Made by a program: the position numbers and the translations under genes. From Aquabacterium sp. (GTDB lineage Bacteria; Pseudomonadota; Gammaproteobacteria; Burkholderiales; Burkholderiaceae_C): a stretch of 64,000 bases of DNA. The stretch spans positions 47,502 through 111,501 of the forward strand of contig NZ_JACRAH010000005.1 of NCBI RefSeq assembly GCF_016234775.1, read 5' to 3'. Each line of letters begins with the position of its first letter. Within the stretch, counting starts at the first letter, position 1. This document shows, piece after piece, positions 24,722 to 34,199 of the stretch. The notes beneath the pieces are model-generated. The model made no database searches. It was not told the DNA's origin and worked only from the letters and a program-made list of their open reading frames with translations.

Positions 24722-25495
24722 ATGCCCCTGAACCCCCGGATCACCCAATGGCAAGGCCAGGTCGTGTGGCTCATCGGTGCCTCCACCGGCATTGGTGAAG
24801 CCACCGCGCGGGCCTTGCATGCGCTTGGCGCCCAGGTTGTGGTGTCTGCCCGATCCAGCGAAGCGTTGCAAGGGTTCACGCAGGCCCACCCGGGGAGCAT
24901 TGCCATGCCACTGGATGTGACTGACCAAGCCAACGTGGCCCAGGCCACGCAGCACATCCTGAAACAGACTGGTCGCCTTGATCTGGTGATGTACTGTGCC
25001 GGCCACTACCGCGCCATGCGCGCCACGGATTTCAATCTGGACGAAGCACTGAAGCATCAGCAGGTCAATGTGGTGGGTACGCTGCACGTGCTGGATGCCA
25101 TCTTGCCCACCTTGATCAAGCAAGGGCATGGGCACCTGAGCCTGGTGGCCAGCGTGGCGGGTTACCGAGGCCTGCCCAACTCACTGGCCTATGGCCCGAC
25201 CAAGGCCAGCATGCAACACCTGGCCGACACGCTGTACCTGGATCTGCATGATCTGGGCATTGGCGTCTCGGTCATCAACCCCGGTTTCGTGGCCACACCG
25301 ATGACCTCGCAGAACCAGTTCGACATGCCCGCCCTGCTCTCACCCGATCAGGCGGCCCAGGCCATCGTGCAAGGCTGGGCACGCGGCCGCTTCGAGATTC
25401 ACTTTCCGAAGCGCTTCACCTTGTGGCTCAAGCTGATGCGACACTTGCCGCATGCCCTCTACTTCAGCCTGGTGCGCCGCGCCACAGGCCTGTGA
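24722..25495 (+). CDS. Short-chain dehydrogenase/reductase
   Basis: A 257-aa classical SDR with the cofactor motif GASTGIGEA (residues ~18-26), the NAG-like segment YCAGHY, the catalytic Ser in VASVAGYRG and YGPTKASMQ (YxxxK). It sits in the lipid operon after DUF3833, where an SDR is common, and probably oxidises or reduces a hydroxy/keto intermediate of the modified acyl chain. It is followed after 12 bases by the last gene. Confidence 0.85.
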   Translation: MPLNPRITQWQGQVVWLIGASTGIGEATARALHALGAQVVVSARSSEALQGFTQAHPGSIAMPLDVTDQANVAQATQHILKQTGRLDLVMYCAGHYRAMRATDFNLDEALKHQQVNVVGTLHVLDAILPTLIKQGHGHLSLVASVAGYRGLPNSLAYGPTKASMQHLADTLYLDLHDLGIGVSVINPGFVATPMTSQNQFDMPALLSPDQAAQAIVQGWARGRFEIHFPKRFTLWLKLMRHLPHALYFSLVRRATGL

Positions 25496-25507
25496 CACCT
25501 CGCCAGC

Positions 25508-25945
25508 ATGATGAGCCCTTCGCCAGATCCACGCACCACCCGCGTCGTGCAGTTCTTTGAAACACTGAGCCCCGCCAGTGTCAGCATGCTGGAGGCGATC
25601 TACACGGAACAGGCCCGCTTCAAGGACCCGTTCAACGAGGTCACCAGTGTCGCGGGCATCCAGCGTGTGTTCATGCACATGTTCGAGACGATCAATACGC
25701 CGCGCTTCATCGTGCGCAGCGCCATGACGCAGGGGGATGAGGCCTGGTTGACCTGGGACTTCCTGATCAAGCGGCCGCAGGGTGAACTGATCATCCATGG
25801 CGCAAGCCACCTGCGCTACGCGCCGGATGGGCGCATCCAGCAGCATCGAGACTACTGGGACCCGGCCGAAGAGCTCTACGCGCACATCCCTGTACTGGGG
25901 ACGCTCGTGCGCTGGCTGACACGGCGCTTGTCGGCCACGGCCTGA
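25508..25945 (+). CDS. NTF2-like/SnoaL-type small protein
   Basis: A 145-aa protein of the nuclear-transport-factor-2 fold (AIYTEQARFKDPFNEV, then LIIHGASHLRYAPDGRIQQH, DYWDPAEELY). The fold makes a cone-shaped pocket used by many isomerases, hydratases and binding proteins. It ends the TetR-controlled lipid operon. No catalytic residue can be named with confidence. Confidence 0.75.
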   Translation: MMSPSPDPRTTRVVQFFETLSPASVSMLEAIYTEQARFKDPFNEVTSVAGIQRVFMHMFETINTPRFIVRSAMTQGDEAWLTWDFLIKRPQGELIIHGASHLRYAPDGRIQQHRDYWDPAEELYAHIPVLGTLVRWLTRRLSATA

Positions 25946-26062
25946 TCGCCCCACGATGCCTTCCGGCTTGCGGTAACCTGCGATTGCATCGCACAGGCCA
26001 GCGCAATTGGCGAGGCCTGAGTCGACTGGCAGGGCGGCCAACGGCCCCCCCGCGGCCTCACT

Positions 26063-26668
26063 TCAGCGCATAAGTGGACGCAGTGGAGCGCACCTGGGGT
26101 CGATCAAGAGGTACAGCGGGGACTTGCAATGCGCAGGGATCGTTTGCTTGGTGAACGAGGTGGGCTTGACGCGCACGCTGCCAGCGGAGCCAAAGTCAAC
26201 ACGGTAGTCGACGTCGGTGCCATTGGCCGTTGCGGCCGAGAAGTCACTCAAAGCATCGCTAACGTTGGTGACCTTGGGCCCTCCAAAGCGGTTAAAGGAC
26301 AAGAAGCTGACCTTGTCTGCGCGAGCGGTAACGGGCGACACGTTAAGCGCGTTGAGACCCACGCCGTCAGCCCAGATGGAACTGTTGCTGTCAGTTTTGG
26401 AGCCGATGCCGTTGACGGTGAAGGCCAGCACGGAACTGTAGAAGAAACCATCGCTGGAGCTGGCCTCCGTGTCCACGGCGTAGTTGACCGTCACGGTCTT
26501 GCCATGCGCATAGTAGCTGGATGGCGGCACAAAGGGCTCGCCTTGCTGGTTGATCTCGTCGTAGACCGTGCCGGTCATCTTCCAGACCTGCAACTCGGCG
26601 TGCGCGGTCACCGCGAGCAAGGCAGCAGACGCTGCCATCAATCTGGCGAACTTGAATGTAGAAAGCAT
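26063..26668 (-). CDS. Hypothetical secreted protein
   Basis: A 201-aa protein with a clear Sec signal (KFARLMAASAALLAVTAHA, cleavage about residue 24). The mature part is beta-like with Ser/Thr/Gly-rich stretches. I recognise no family. The C-terminus (SPLYLLIDPRCAPLRPLMR) looks unlike the rest and could be a frame extension, since this type often ends in a PEP-CTERM signal that is absent here. A palindrome about 80 bases upstream may control it. Confidence 0.55.
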   Translation of the reverse strand: MLSTFKFARLMAASAALLAVTAHAELQVWKMTGTVYDEINQQGEPFVPPSSYYAHGKTVTVNYAVDTEASSSDGFFYSSVLAFTVNGIGSKTDSNSSIWADGVGLNALNVSPVTARADKVSFLSFNRFGGPKVTNVSDALSDFSAATANGTDVDYRVDFGSAGSVRVKPTSFTKQTIPAHCKSPLYLLIDPRCAPLRPLMR

Positions 26669-26747
26669 TTGGGCCTCTCTGATATGAGTTAATTAGTGAA
26701 CCTCTTGTGGCATCGCCACAAACCTTGCCATCGAGACAAGGTGCAAT

Positions 26748-26770
26748 CATTTGACAGGTTACGTCAAATG
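26748..26770. promoter_or_regulatory. Perfect inverted repeat upstream of the secreted protein gene
   Basis: Arms CATTTGAC (26748-26755) and GTCAAATG (26763-26770) around a 7-base spacer. It lies between the 3' end of the LysR gene and the secreted-protein gene, 80 bases before the latter's start. The size fits a regulator-dimer site. Confidence 0.45.
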
Positions 26771-26813
26771 AGTTCAATCAGGGATTGCACTTGCAGAGCC
26801 TTGTCACCCCTGT

Positions 26814-27719
26814 TCAGCAACAGTCATGCAAAGGCCACCGGAGAGGCATTGCCCATAGCTCGCATGCACGCAACACCTCGGCCAGGGTGCCGTTTTCCTG
26901 CGCGTTGCTGGCGTGGGCGTCGTAGGCCAGGCCCACCACGCGGCTGGCGCCTTGCAGTTCGCGCAAGTCGCGGCGCACCACGATGCCTTCCTGCGTATGG
27001 CCCGGTGTCATCAACATGGGGTGCAGCGGCGCCATGGTCACGCCCACACCGGCGGCCACCAGGCCCAGCGCCCATTCCTGGCTGTCCACGCGGGCGCGCA
27101 CGTCGGGCACGATCTGATGCTGGCTCAGGCCGGCGTGCCAGTAGCTGGCCAGTTCGCACTGCGTGCGCTCGATGAAGGCCACGCCGTGCAGATCCTGCAG
27201 GCAGAGTGCTTCTTTCACGGCCAGCGGGTGCTCGGCGGGCACCAGCAAGGCGTATTGCTCTTCCCACAGCGGCATGAAGGCTTTGCCCGGCGCGGCGCAG
27301 CTCTGGCTGGTCAGTTCGGCGTCCGCAGCTTGCGGGTCGTCCAATACGGACAGCTCCAGGTGCGTGAGCATCTGCTTCAGGTGGCGGATGAGCTGGCGCA
27401 CATGGGCCACGCTCACCGTGGGGTGGATGTGCAGGCTGAGCCTGGGGTGGGTGGCCACGTCCTGAAAAGTTTCGACGATGGCTTGGGCATCGGCCAGCAG
27501 TTTGCCGCCCAGCCTGAACAGGCGGATGGCCTCAGGCGTGGGCACCAGGCCGCGCTGCTGGCGAGTGAACAGGCGCGTGCCCAGCTCTTCTTCCAGTTGC
27601 GCGATCGCGTTGGAGATCACCGGCTGGGTGACGTTGCACAGCCTGGCTGCCGCCACGGTGGAGCCCGCCTCATACGCCGAGCAGAAGTACTTGAGGTTGC
27701 GCAGGTTCACGCCACTCAC
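26814..27719 (-). CDS. LysR family transcriptional regulator
   Basis: A 301-aa regulator with the LysR HTH at residues ~5-65 (LRNLKYFCSAYEAGSTVAAA, NVTQPVISNAIAQLEEELGTRLF) and a periplasmic-binding-like effector domain after residue 90. It overlaps the end of the upstream metallo-hydrolase gene by 4 bases, an unusual co-directional coupling for LysR regulators, which more often face their target. It may control its own operon or the secreted protein downstream. Confidence 0.88.
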   Translation of the reverse strand: MSGVNLRNLKYFCSAYEAGSTVAAARLCNVTQPVISNAIAQLEEELGTRLFTRQQRGLVPTPEAIRLFRLGGKLLADAQAIVETFQDVATHPRLSLHIHPTVSVAHVRQLIRHLKQMLTHLELSVLDDPQAADAELTSQSCAAPGKAFMPLWEEQYALLVPAEHPLAVKEALCLQDLHGVAFIERTQCELASYWHAGLSQHQIVPDVRARVDSQEWALGLVAAGVGVTMAPLHPMLMTPGHTQEGIVVRRDLRELQGASRVVGLAYDAHASNAQENGTLAEVLRACELWAMPLRWPLHDCC

Positions 27720-28693
27720 TCCTGGAACTGCGGGAAGTGCGGCAGCGTCTTGACCACGTTCTCATCGTGCGCCGGCACCACGGTCAACTGCGGGAAGCGC
27801 TGCATGATGCGGTGCACGTGCACGATGGCGGCCTGGTTCGTGGCCTCGTCGTGGTCCACATGCACCACCTGCCGCAAAGCCCAGGAGCGATCGGCCGGCT
27901 TCTGCAGCCCTTCGATGGTCCAGGTGGTGTCGCCCGTGAAGAAGTAGCGCTGGCCGGAAGGCAGGTTCAGGAACATGCCCACCTGCCCTGCCGTGTGCCC
28001 GACCAAGGGCACCAGCACAACAGCGCCATCGCCGAACAGATCCAAGCTGCGGTCAAAGCCGAGGTAGGCGCCCGGCTTGAAGCTCAGCTCACGCCAATGC
28101 TGCACGCCGGCAAACTGGCTGGCCAGAAAGGCCGGCGCATGGCCGTGCCGGGCGTGTTCGCGCTCGGTGGGGCTGATCAGCACCTCGGCATCGGGGAAGT
28201 CGGGCAAGGCGCTGACGTGGTCCCAGTGCATATGCGAAGGCACGATCAGCTTGATGCGGTCCGGCGCCCAGCCGGCTTTGGCCAACTGATCAACGGCGGG
28301 CGCCACGTTGCGGTACGCGAAGGACAGGCGATCCATGAAGGTGTTGGCCGCGAACTGCTGATCCACCTGACGGCCCAGGCCCGTGTCGAACAGAAAGGTC
28401 ACCTTCGGGTGGCGCACCAGCACGGACACATGCGCCGGGTGGCGGTAGCGCAGCCACGAACCACCGCCCACCTCCAGCGCCTCGAAGACGCCCTGTGATT
28501 CGGAGGTTTTGAGCACCGAAAAGCCCAGGCCTGACGGCGGGCTGGCAGGTGGCAGGCTGGCACCCAGATCCGGCAGGTTCTGCGTGGGCACAGGCAAAGG
28601 GGCGTCCATGGCGCTGAGGCCCGTGGCCAGGCCGGCCAGCAACACCACCACGCCAGCAGCCACACCCAGGCTGCGCTTCATCCAAGTCTGCAT
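27716..28693 (-). CDS. Metallo-beta-lactamase-fold hydrolase, exported or membrane-anchored
   Basis: A 325-aa protein. A hydrophobic N-terminus (VAAGVVVLLAGLATGLSA, ~10-27) targets it to the envelope. The zinc motif is HMHWDH (His154, His156, Asp158, His159), and a later GHTAG and DTTW supply further ligands. The layout (long insert before the motif, single HxHxDH) resembles AHL-lactonase/MBL-fold hydrolases, so a lactone or ester substrate is possible but not proven. It is the first gene of a pair with the LysR regulator. Confidence 0.78.
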   Translation of the reverse strand: MQTWMKRSLGVAAGVVVLLAGLATGLSAMDAPLPVPTQNLPDLGASLPPASPPSGLGFSVLKTSESQGVFEALEVGGGSWLRYRHPAHVSVLVRHPKVTFLFDTGLGRQVDQQFAANTFMDRLSFAYRNVAPAVDQLAKAGWAPDRIKLIVPSHMHWDHVSALPDFPDAEVLISPTEREHARHGHAPAFLASQFAGVQHWRELSFKPGAYLGFDRSLDLFGDGAVVLVPLVGHTAGQVGMFLNLPSGQRYFFTGDTTWTIEGLQKPADRSWALRQVVHVDHDEATNQAAIVHVHRIMQRFPQLTVVPAHDENVVKTLPHFPQFQE

Positions 28694-28786
28694 CTTTGCT
28701 CCGTTTAATGGGTTCAGGGCCTCAAGGCTAGAGGCTGCCCATCAATAAGGCAAATTGTATTTACTTGGGATATCTAAAAGATTTTC

Positions 28787-29806
28787 TTATTTCTGACTGA
28801 GCACGTTGGACACCAGCCGGGAGGTGATGTCCACGATCTCGATCATGCGGTCATAGGCCATGCGGGTGGGTCCGATCACGCCCAGCGTGCCGACCACCTG
28901 GCCGTTGATCTCGTACGGCGCCGAGACGACGGACAGCTCTTCGAACGGCACGAACTGGCTTTCGCCGCCGATGTAGATCTGCACCCCGTCTGCCCGGCTG
29001 GAGCCGTCCAGCAGGCGCATGAGCTGGGTCTTTTGCTCGAACAGGTCGAACATGCGGCGCAGCGAACCCAGGTCGTTGGAGAAATCCTGCACCGTCAACA
29101 GGTTGCGTTCGCCGGAGAGCACGAGCTGGTCGCTGTTTTCGGCCATGACCTCGCCGCCAGCCTGCACGGCCTGCTGCATCAGGTTGCCGATGTCACCACG
29201 CAATTGATCCACCTCGCGCTTGAGGCGCTCGCGCATTTCATCCAGCGTCAGGCCCGAATAGTGGGCGTTGAGGATGTTGCTGGCCTCGATCAGCTGGGAC
29301 TGGCTGTAGTCCTGCGGGGTGAAGATGACGCGGTTCTGCACATCGCCATCGGGCGACACGAGGATGACGAGCACGCGCTTGTCGCCCAGGCGCAAAAATT
29401 CAATGTGCTGGAACAGCGAGACCTTGCGCGGTGCGGTGACCACGCCCACGAACTGCGACAGGCTGGACAGCATGTGCGCCGCACTGGCGATCACGCGCTG
29501 AGGCTGATCGGGCTGGAGCTGATCACGCGTTTCGGCGCCCAGGTCAGCCAGGTTCAGGTGGCGGGCCGTAAGCATGGTGTCCACGAACAGGCGGTAACCC
29601 TTGGGCGTGGGCACGCGGCCGGCCGAGGTGTGCGGGCTGACGATCAGGCCCAGCTCCTCCAGATCCGCCATCACATTTCGGATGGTGGCAGCCGACAGAT
29701 CCAGGCCGGAGGCGCGGGAAAGCGTGCGCGAGCCGACGGGTTGCCCATCGGCGATGTAGCGCTCGACCAGCGCTTTCAACAGAATCTTGGCTCGATCATC
29801 CAGCAT
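28787..29806 (-). CDS. hrcA: Heat-inducible transcription repressor HrcA
   Basis: A 339-aa repressor of class I heat-shock genes. The N-terminal winged helix contains [20 protein letters not shown] and [19 protein letters not shown] (about residues 8-55), followed by the GAF-like dimer domain. HrcA binds CIRCE elements and depends on GroEL for activity. I see no CIRCE repeat (TTAGCACTC-N9-GAGTGCTAA) near its own start, so its targets (groESL, dnaK) lie elsewhere. It is divergent from nadK, the usual order in Burkholderiales. Confidence 0.95.
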   Translation of the reverse strand: MLDDRAKILLKALVERYIADGQPVGSRTLSRASGLDLSAATIRNVMADLEELGLIVSPHTSAGRVPTPKGYRLFVDTMLTARHLNLADLGAETRDQLQPDQPQRVIASAAHMLSSLSQFVGVVTAPRKVSLFQHIEFLRLGDKRVLVILVSPDGDVQNRVIFTPQDYSQSQLIEASNILNAHYSGLTLDEMRERLKREVDQLRGDIGNLMQQAVQAGGEVMAENSDQLVLSGERNLLTVQDFSNDLGSLRRMFDLFEQKTQLMRLLDGSSRADGVQIYIGGESQFVPFEELSVVSAPYEINGQVVGTLGVIGPTRMAYDRMIEIVDITSRLVSNVLSQK

Positions 29807-29899
29807 GTGTTCTTCATTTTAGTTTCCGAGTGAAACGGCGCCAGCCCCTCAGTGGGGGACGGTCTCATTTTGACACCCCCGTGTGGTGTAATTCCCCGC

Positions 29900-30802
29900 A
29901 TGTCGAGTCTGCCCACCTCACGCTTCCGTCATGCTGCCTTGATTGGCAAGTACCAGGCCCGCGGCATCCGCCCGGTTCTGGAGGACGTAGCCCATATTCT
30001 GGCGCGCACCGGCGTCGAAGTCTGGCTGGAGCAGGAAACTGCCCTGAACACCGGCATGACGGACTACCCGTCCTTGGCGATCAAGGAAATCGGCAAGCAG
30101 TGCGATGTGGCCGTGGTGCTGGGAGGCGACGGCACGATGCTGGCCATTGCCCGCGAACTGGCGCCCTTCAACATCCCGCTGATCGGCATCAACCAGGGCC
30201 GCCTGGGCTTCATCACCGACCTCCAGCACAAGGACATGGCCACCGCCCTGCCCCTGATGCTGGCCGGCCAGTACGAGGAAGAGCGCCGGGCCATGCTGGA
30301 AGGCGCCGTGCTGCGCCCCATGCGCGGCGCCGGCTTCGAGACCATCTATGAAGGCTACGCGATCAATGAAGTGGTCGTGAGCCGGGGGGCCACCGCCTCC
30401 ATGGTGGAGCTGCGCGCCGAGATCGACGGCCAGTTCGTGGCCAACTACCGCGCAGACGGCCTGATCGTGGCGTCGCCCACCGGGTCGACGGCCTATGCAC
30501 TGTCGGCCGGCGGCCCCATCATGCACCCGGGCCTGGGTGGCTGGGTGATGGTGCCGATTGCCTCGCACACCTTGTCGAACCGGCCTCTGGTGGTGTCGGA
30601 CAGCGTGACCATCACCATCGAAATCGTGGCCGGCCGCGATGCCAGCATGAACTTCGACATGCAGAGCCTGGCCAGCCTGCTGCACGGCGACCGCGTGACG
30701 GTGCGCCAATCTGCCCACAAGGTGCGCTTCCTGCACCCCAAGGGCTGGAACTACTACGCGACCCTGCGCCGCAAGCTGCGCTGGAACGAAGGAGTGAGCT
30801 GA
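29900..30802 (+). CDS. nadK: NAD kinase
   Basis: A 300-aa cytoplasmic kinase making NADP from NAD and ATP. The GGDG motif (LGGDGTM, Gly75-Gly78) and the second conserved stretch [16 protein letters not shown] identify it. The ATG at 29900 (MSSLPTSRF) is chosen because it matches known N-termini; an in-frame ATG at 29852 would add 16 residues across the promoter region. The gene is followed by recN after one base, forming nadK-recN-rapZ. Confidence 0.95.
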   Translation: MSSLPTSRFRHAALIGKYQARGIRPVLEDVAHILARTGVEVWLEQETALNTGMTDYPSLAIKEIGKQCDVAVVLGGDGTMLAIARELAPFNIPLIGINQGRLGFITDLQHKDMATALPLMLAGQYEEERRAMLEGAVLRPMRGAGFETIYEGYAINEVVVSRGATASMVELRAEIDGQFVANYRADGLIVASPTGSTAYALSAGGPIMHPGLGGWVMVPIASHTLSNRPLVVSDSVTITIEIVAGRDASMNFDMQSLASLLHGDRVTVRQSAHKVRFLHPKGWNYYATLRRKLRWNEGVS

Positions 30803-30803
30803 G

Positions 30804-32549
30804 ATGTTGCGCCGCCTGACACTGCGCGATTTCGTGATCGTCACCAGCCTGGAAGTGGACCTTGGCGGCGGCTTCACAGCCCTGACCGGCGAAACCGGTG
30901 CCGGCAAGTCCATCCTGATCGATGCCCTTCAACTGGCCCTGGGCAGCCGTGGTGACGCGGGTGTGGTGCGCGAAGGTGCCGCGCGCGCCGACATCACCGC
31001 CGAGTTCGAACCCTCCGCACAACTGGCCACCCTGCTGGCCCCCTGGCTGGAAGAAGCCGGCTTTGATGGCCTGGAAGCAGGCGCACCCTTGCTGCTGCGC
31101 CGCGTGGTGGACAGCCAGGGCAAGAGCCGCGCCTGGATCAACGGCAGCCCCGCCACTGTGACGCAATTGCGTGAGCTGGGCGAGCACCTGGTCGATATCC
31201 ACGGCCAGCACGCCTGGCAAAGCCTGACGCGCGCCGATTCGGTTCGCGCCCTGGTGGACGCGCAAGCGGGTGTGGACCACGCCGCGCTGCAACAAGCCTG
31301 GGCCGCACGCCGCGAAGCCCAGCGCCGCCTGGACGAAGCCCGCAGCAAGCAGGCCGACCTGGACCGCGAACGCGAGCGCCTGCAATGGCAGATCGCCGAG
31401 TTGGACAAGCTCAATCCGCAAGCGGATGAGTGGGACGAGCTCAACACCGAGCACCAGCGCCTCAGCCACGGCCAGGCCATCCTCGACGGTGCCCGACTGG
31501 CACTGGATGTGGTTTCGGAAGCCGATGACAGCGCCGACTCGCTCACCGCCCGCGCCATTGCCGCGTTGGAAGAAGTGGCCGGCGTGGAGCCCAATCTGGG
31601 CAATGCGCTAGAAGCCCTGCGTGGCGCCCAGGCGCAATTGCAAGATGCGGCGCACAGCCTCAACAGCGCGCTGCACCACACCGAGCTGGATCCGGATCGT
31701 CTGGCCGAGCTGGACAACCGCATGTCGGCCTGGATGAGCCTGGCGCGCCGTTACCGCCGCCCCGCGCCCGAATTGCCTGCACTGCTGCAAGGCTGGAAAG
31801 CCGAGCTGGCCGAACTGGATGCCGCCGCCGATCTGGAAGCGCTGGAGCGCGACGCCCAGCAAGCCCACCAGGTCTGGCTGGACGTGGCCAAAACCGTGTC
31901 GAAACAGCGTGCGCAAGCCGCCCCTGCCATGGCGCAGGCGGTGAGCGAGGCCATGCAGGATCTGGGCATGGCCGGTGGCCGTTTCGAGGTCTCGCTGCTC
32001 AAGCAGGACGAACCACAGGCCTATGGCCTGGAGAACATCGAGTTCCTGGTGGCCGGCCACGCGGGCAGCACGCCGCGCCCATTGGGCAAGGTGGCATCCG
32101 GTGGCGAGCTGTCACGGCTGGCTTTGGCCATTGCGGTGACCACGTCGCAACGTGCCGATGAAGCGGCGCAAGTGGGCACGCTGATCTTTGACGAAATCGA
32201 TTCCGGTGTGGGTGGCGCGGTGGCCGACACGGTGGGCCAGTTGATGCAACGCCTGGGCCGCGAACGCCAGGTCATGGCCGTGACGCACCTGGCCCAGGTC
32301 GCAGCTTGTGCGCACCAGCACCTGGTGGTGTCCAAGGCCTTGAACCATGGCCAGACCACCAGCGACATCCGCGAGGTGCAAGCCACCGAACGCGTGCACG
32401 AAGTGGCCCGCATGCTGGGTGGTGCGGTGACCGACACCAGCCGCGCTCACGCCAAAGTCATGCTCGATTCGGCCACGGCACACGATGCCCAGGCGGCCGC
32501 CAGCGATGCCGCGGCCAACAAAGCCAAACGCAAGAAGGAAGCAGCATGA
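30804..32549 (+). CDS. recN: DNA repair protein RecN
   Basis: A 581-aa SMC-like ATPase for double-strand break repair. Walker A GETGAGKS is at residues 29-36, a long coiled-coil region (~150-370, [20 protein letters not shown] and similar) is broken by a hinge, and the signature/Walker B half at the C-terminus contains [13 protein letters not shown] and [13 protein letters not shown]. It is translated from an ATG 2 bases after nadK. Its stop overlaps a 21-codon ORF that leads into rapZ. Confidence 0.95.
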   Translation: MLRRLTLRDFVIVTSLEVDLGGGFTALTGETGAGKSILIDALQLALGSRGDAGVVREGAARADITAEFEPSAQLATLLAPWLEEAGFDGLEAGAPLLLRRVVDSQGKSRAWINGSPATVTQLRELGEHLVDIHGQHAWQSLTRADSVRALVDAQAGVDHAALQQAWAARREAQRRLDEARSKQADLDRERERLQWQIAELDKLNPQADEWDELNTEHQRLSHGQAILDGARLALDVVSEADDSADSLTARAIAALEEVAGVEPNLGNALEALRGAQAQLQDAAHSLNSALHHTELDPDRLAELDNRMSAWMSLARRYRRPAPELPALLQGWKAELAELDAAADLEALERDAQQAHQVWLDVAKTVSKQRAQAAPAMAQAVSEAMQDLGMAGGRFEVSLLKQDEPQAYGLENIEFLVAGHAGSTPRPLGKVASGGELSRLALAIAVTTSQRADEAAQVGTLIFDEIDSGVGGAVADTVGQLMQRLGRERQVMAVTHLAQVAACAHQHLVVSKALNHGQTTSDIREVQATERVHEVARMLGGAVTDTSRAHAKVMLDSATAHDAQAAASDAAANKAKRKKEAA

Positions 32550-32611
32550 GCGACGCACGGCCGTACGAAGGCGCTCGCACCACAGTGCGCAGCACGGAGG
32601 TTTCAAGATGA
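32546..32611 (+). CDS. 21-codon mini-ORF joining recN and rapZ
   Basis: The start codon overlaps the recN stop as ATGA (32546-32549) and its stop overlaps the rapZ start as ATGA (32608-32611). The product would be [20 protein letters not shown] plus Arg. It is the only frame that opens and closes exactly on both neighbours. The peptide has no recognisable motif; the ORF more likely conveys ribosomes to the rapZ start (GGAGG at 32597-32601 lies inside it). Coding is not proven. Confidence 0.4.
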   Translation: MSDARPYEGARTTVRSTEVSR

Positions 32612-33543
32612 GCGCGTTGGACATCGTCTTGCTGACCGGCATCTCCGGCTCAGGCAAATCCGTGGCGCTCAATGCGCTGGAAGACGCAGGCTACTTCTGC
32701 GTGGACAACCTGCCGCCCGAATTGCTGCGCGGCATGATCGAGCTGGAAGAAAAGCGTGCGCCGGAGTTGAAGCGCCGCATTGCCGTGTCGGTGGACGTGC
32801 GCAGTGCGCATTCGCTGCCCAACCTCACGCCGGTGTTGACCAACCTGCGGCAGGAAGGTCATTCGGTGCGCGCGGTGTTCCTGGATGCCAGCACGGACGC
32901 GCTGGTTCGCCGCTTTTCTGAAACACGGCGCCCTCACCCGCTGTCGCAGCTGGCCAAGACGCCGCATCCGGATACGCATCAGCCTCAACGGCGCGCCAGC
33001 GATCTGATCACACCCATCGATGCGACCGAGCAGGCCTTGATGGACGCGATCAACCTGGAGCGTGAACTGCTCAGCCCGCTGCGCGAGTTCTCGACCGTGA
33101 TCGACACCTCGCTGCTGCGCCCGGCGCAGTTGCGCACCTGGATCCGCAACATCGTGCAGGCTGCACCGTCACGCCTGACGCTGGTGTTCGAATCGTTTGC
33201 CTACAAGCATGGCGTGCCCATGGACGCGGACTTCGTGTTCGACGTGCGCATGCTGCCCAATCCCTTCTACTTGAAGGAACTCAAGCCGCTGACGGGCCGT
33301 GATCAACCGGTGATCGACTACCTGGCGGCACAGCCTGAATCGGCCGAGCTGATTGCGCAGATCGAGGCCTTCCTGTTGCGCTGGTTGCCGGCGCTGGAAG
33401 GCGATCAACGCAGTTATGTGACGGTGGCGATTGGTTGCACGGGCGGGCAACACCGGTCGGTGTATTGCGTGGAGCAATTGGTGCAGCGCTTTGCACCGCG
33501 TGGGGTGGTGCTGGCGCGGCATCGTGAGCAGGACGCGAAGTAA
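32608..33543 (+). CDS. rapZ: RNase adapter protein RapZ
   Basis: A 311-aa P-loop protein. Walker A GISGSGKS is at 11-18, and [12 protein letters not shown] and the C-terminal [11 protein letters not shown] are family signatures. RapZ binds GlcN6P-related sRNA and guides RNase E in enterics; in betaproteobacteria the exact target is less clear. It usually sits near the PTS-Ntr/hpr kinase genes; here it follows recN. GGAGG is 7 nt before the ATG. Confidence 0.93.
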   Translation: MSALDIVLLTGISGSGKSVALNALEDAGYFCVDNLPPELLRGMIELEEKRAPELKRRIAVSVDVRSAHSLPNLTPVLTNLRQEGHSVRAVFLDASTDALVRRFSETRRPHPLSQLAKTPHPDTHQPQRRASDLITPIDATEQALMDAINLERELLSPLREFSTVIDTSLLRPAQLRTWIRNIVQAAPSRLTLVFESFAYKHGVPMDADFVFDVRMLPNPFYLKELKPLTGRDQPVIDYLAAQPESAELIAQIEAFLLRWLPALEGDQRSYVTVAIGCTGGQHRSVYCVEQLVQRFAPRGVVLARHREQDAK

Positions 33544-33566
33544 GGCTGCTGGTTGATTGCTGGTTC

Positions 33567-33608
33567 GGTCGGCGGTCGGCGGTCGGCGGTTGGCGGTTGG
33601 CGGTTGGC
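33567..33608 (+). repeat. Six tandem 7-bp repeats
   Basis: Three GGTCGGC units followed by three GGTTGGC units, uninterrupted (42 bp). The GGTTGG runs could form a two-tier G-quadruplex on the plus strand. Confidence 0.85.
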
Positions 33609-33636
33609 GCGTTTTTTCGGTAGAGCGCGAGGTGGG

Positions 33637-33673
33637 GGCTGAGCCAACATCCGGCCAGGCTTCATTGTTGGCG
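33637..33673 (+). repeat. 36-bp intergenic repeat, copy A
   Basis: Starts GGCTGAGCC and ends TTGTTGGCG. Paired as an inverted repeat with copy B. A perfect 9-bp hairpin (GTCCCGCTT/AAGCGGGAC) follows directly. Confidence 0.7.
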
Positions 33674-33829
33674 GTCCCGCTTTGCAAGCGGGACTCCCTT
33701 GCGATACTCGCGAGGAAGTGGCGCCGGAGAACTCCCTGCGTGGTCTGACGACCACTCCGGTCAAACAGCTCCGGCGAGTCAGATGACGAAGCACGCTGCG
33801 CGTGCCCACTTCCCCACTGCGCTTCTCAG

Positions 33830-33865
33830 CGCCAACAAGGCGCCCGGCCAGATGCCGGCTCAGCC
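33830..33865 (-). repeat. 36-bp intergenic repeat, copy B
   Basis: Reverse orientation. It shares the 20-base segment GGCCGGGCGCCTTGTTGGCG with copy C. Its outer flank (GCGAGGTGG) also matches copy A's flank. Confidence 0.7.
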
Positions 33866-34027
33866 CTTTTCCACCTCGCTGTCAGCATGCACAGGCCGCA
33901 TGTGCTGCGCACTCTCGCTACCCTCTTTGCAAAGCCGAATCGAGTCTGCATCGCATTGTTGGCCAATAGAAATAGCAGGCACTATTCCGCACCAACAACC
34001 GTGGCGTGCGGCCAGCGGGGCCGAAAA

Positions 34028-34063
34028 GGCTGAGGTGGCATGCGGCCGGGCGCCTTGTTGGCG
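34028..34063 (+). repeat. 36-bp intergenic repeat, copy C
   Basis: Forward orientation, starting GGCTGAGGTGGCATGCGGCC. It pairs with copy D as an inverted repeat enclosing about 140 bases. Confidence 0.7.
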
Positions 34064-34199
34064 TCGCAGGCGCGCAGGGAGGCTCAGGTTTGCCCCTTGT
34101 CACAGACAAGGGGATGGCGAGCATGTTTGAGGCCGCAGGCCGAGTTGCGCAGCCACCTGAGCTGGACGAGCACCGTAGAGCAGTCCTGCGTAGCAGGAC

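Noticed and set aside
29807..29899. CIRCE element or standard sigma-70 promoter between hrcA and nadK
   Set aside because: No TTAGCACTC/GAGTGCTAA pair is present, and the TTGACA at 29870-29875 has no -10 box at acceptable spacing.
33567..33608. CRISPR array
   Set aside because: The short direct repeats are adjacent without spacers and no cas genes are in the window; no other array-like pattern was seen.
33699..34130. Open frame of 143 codons in the rapZ-SDR gap
   Set aside because: It runs across inverted repeats and hairpins, has no ribosome binding site and no recognisable family; the repeats explain the sequence better.
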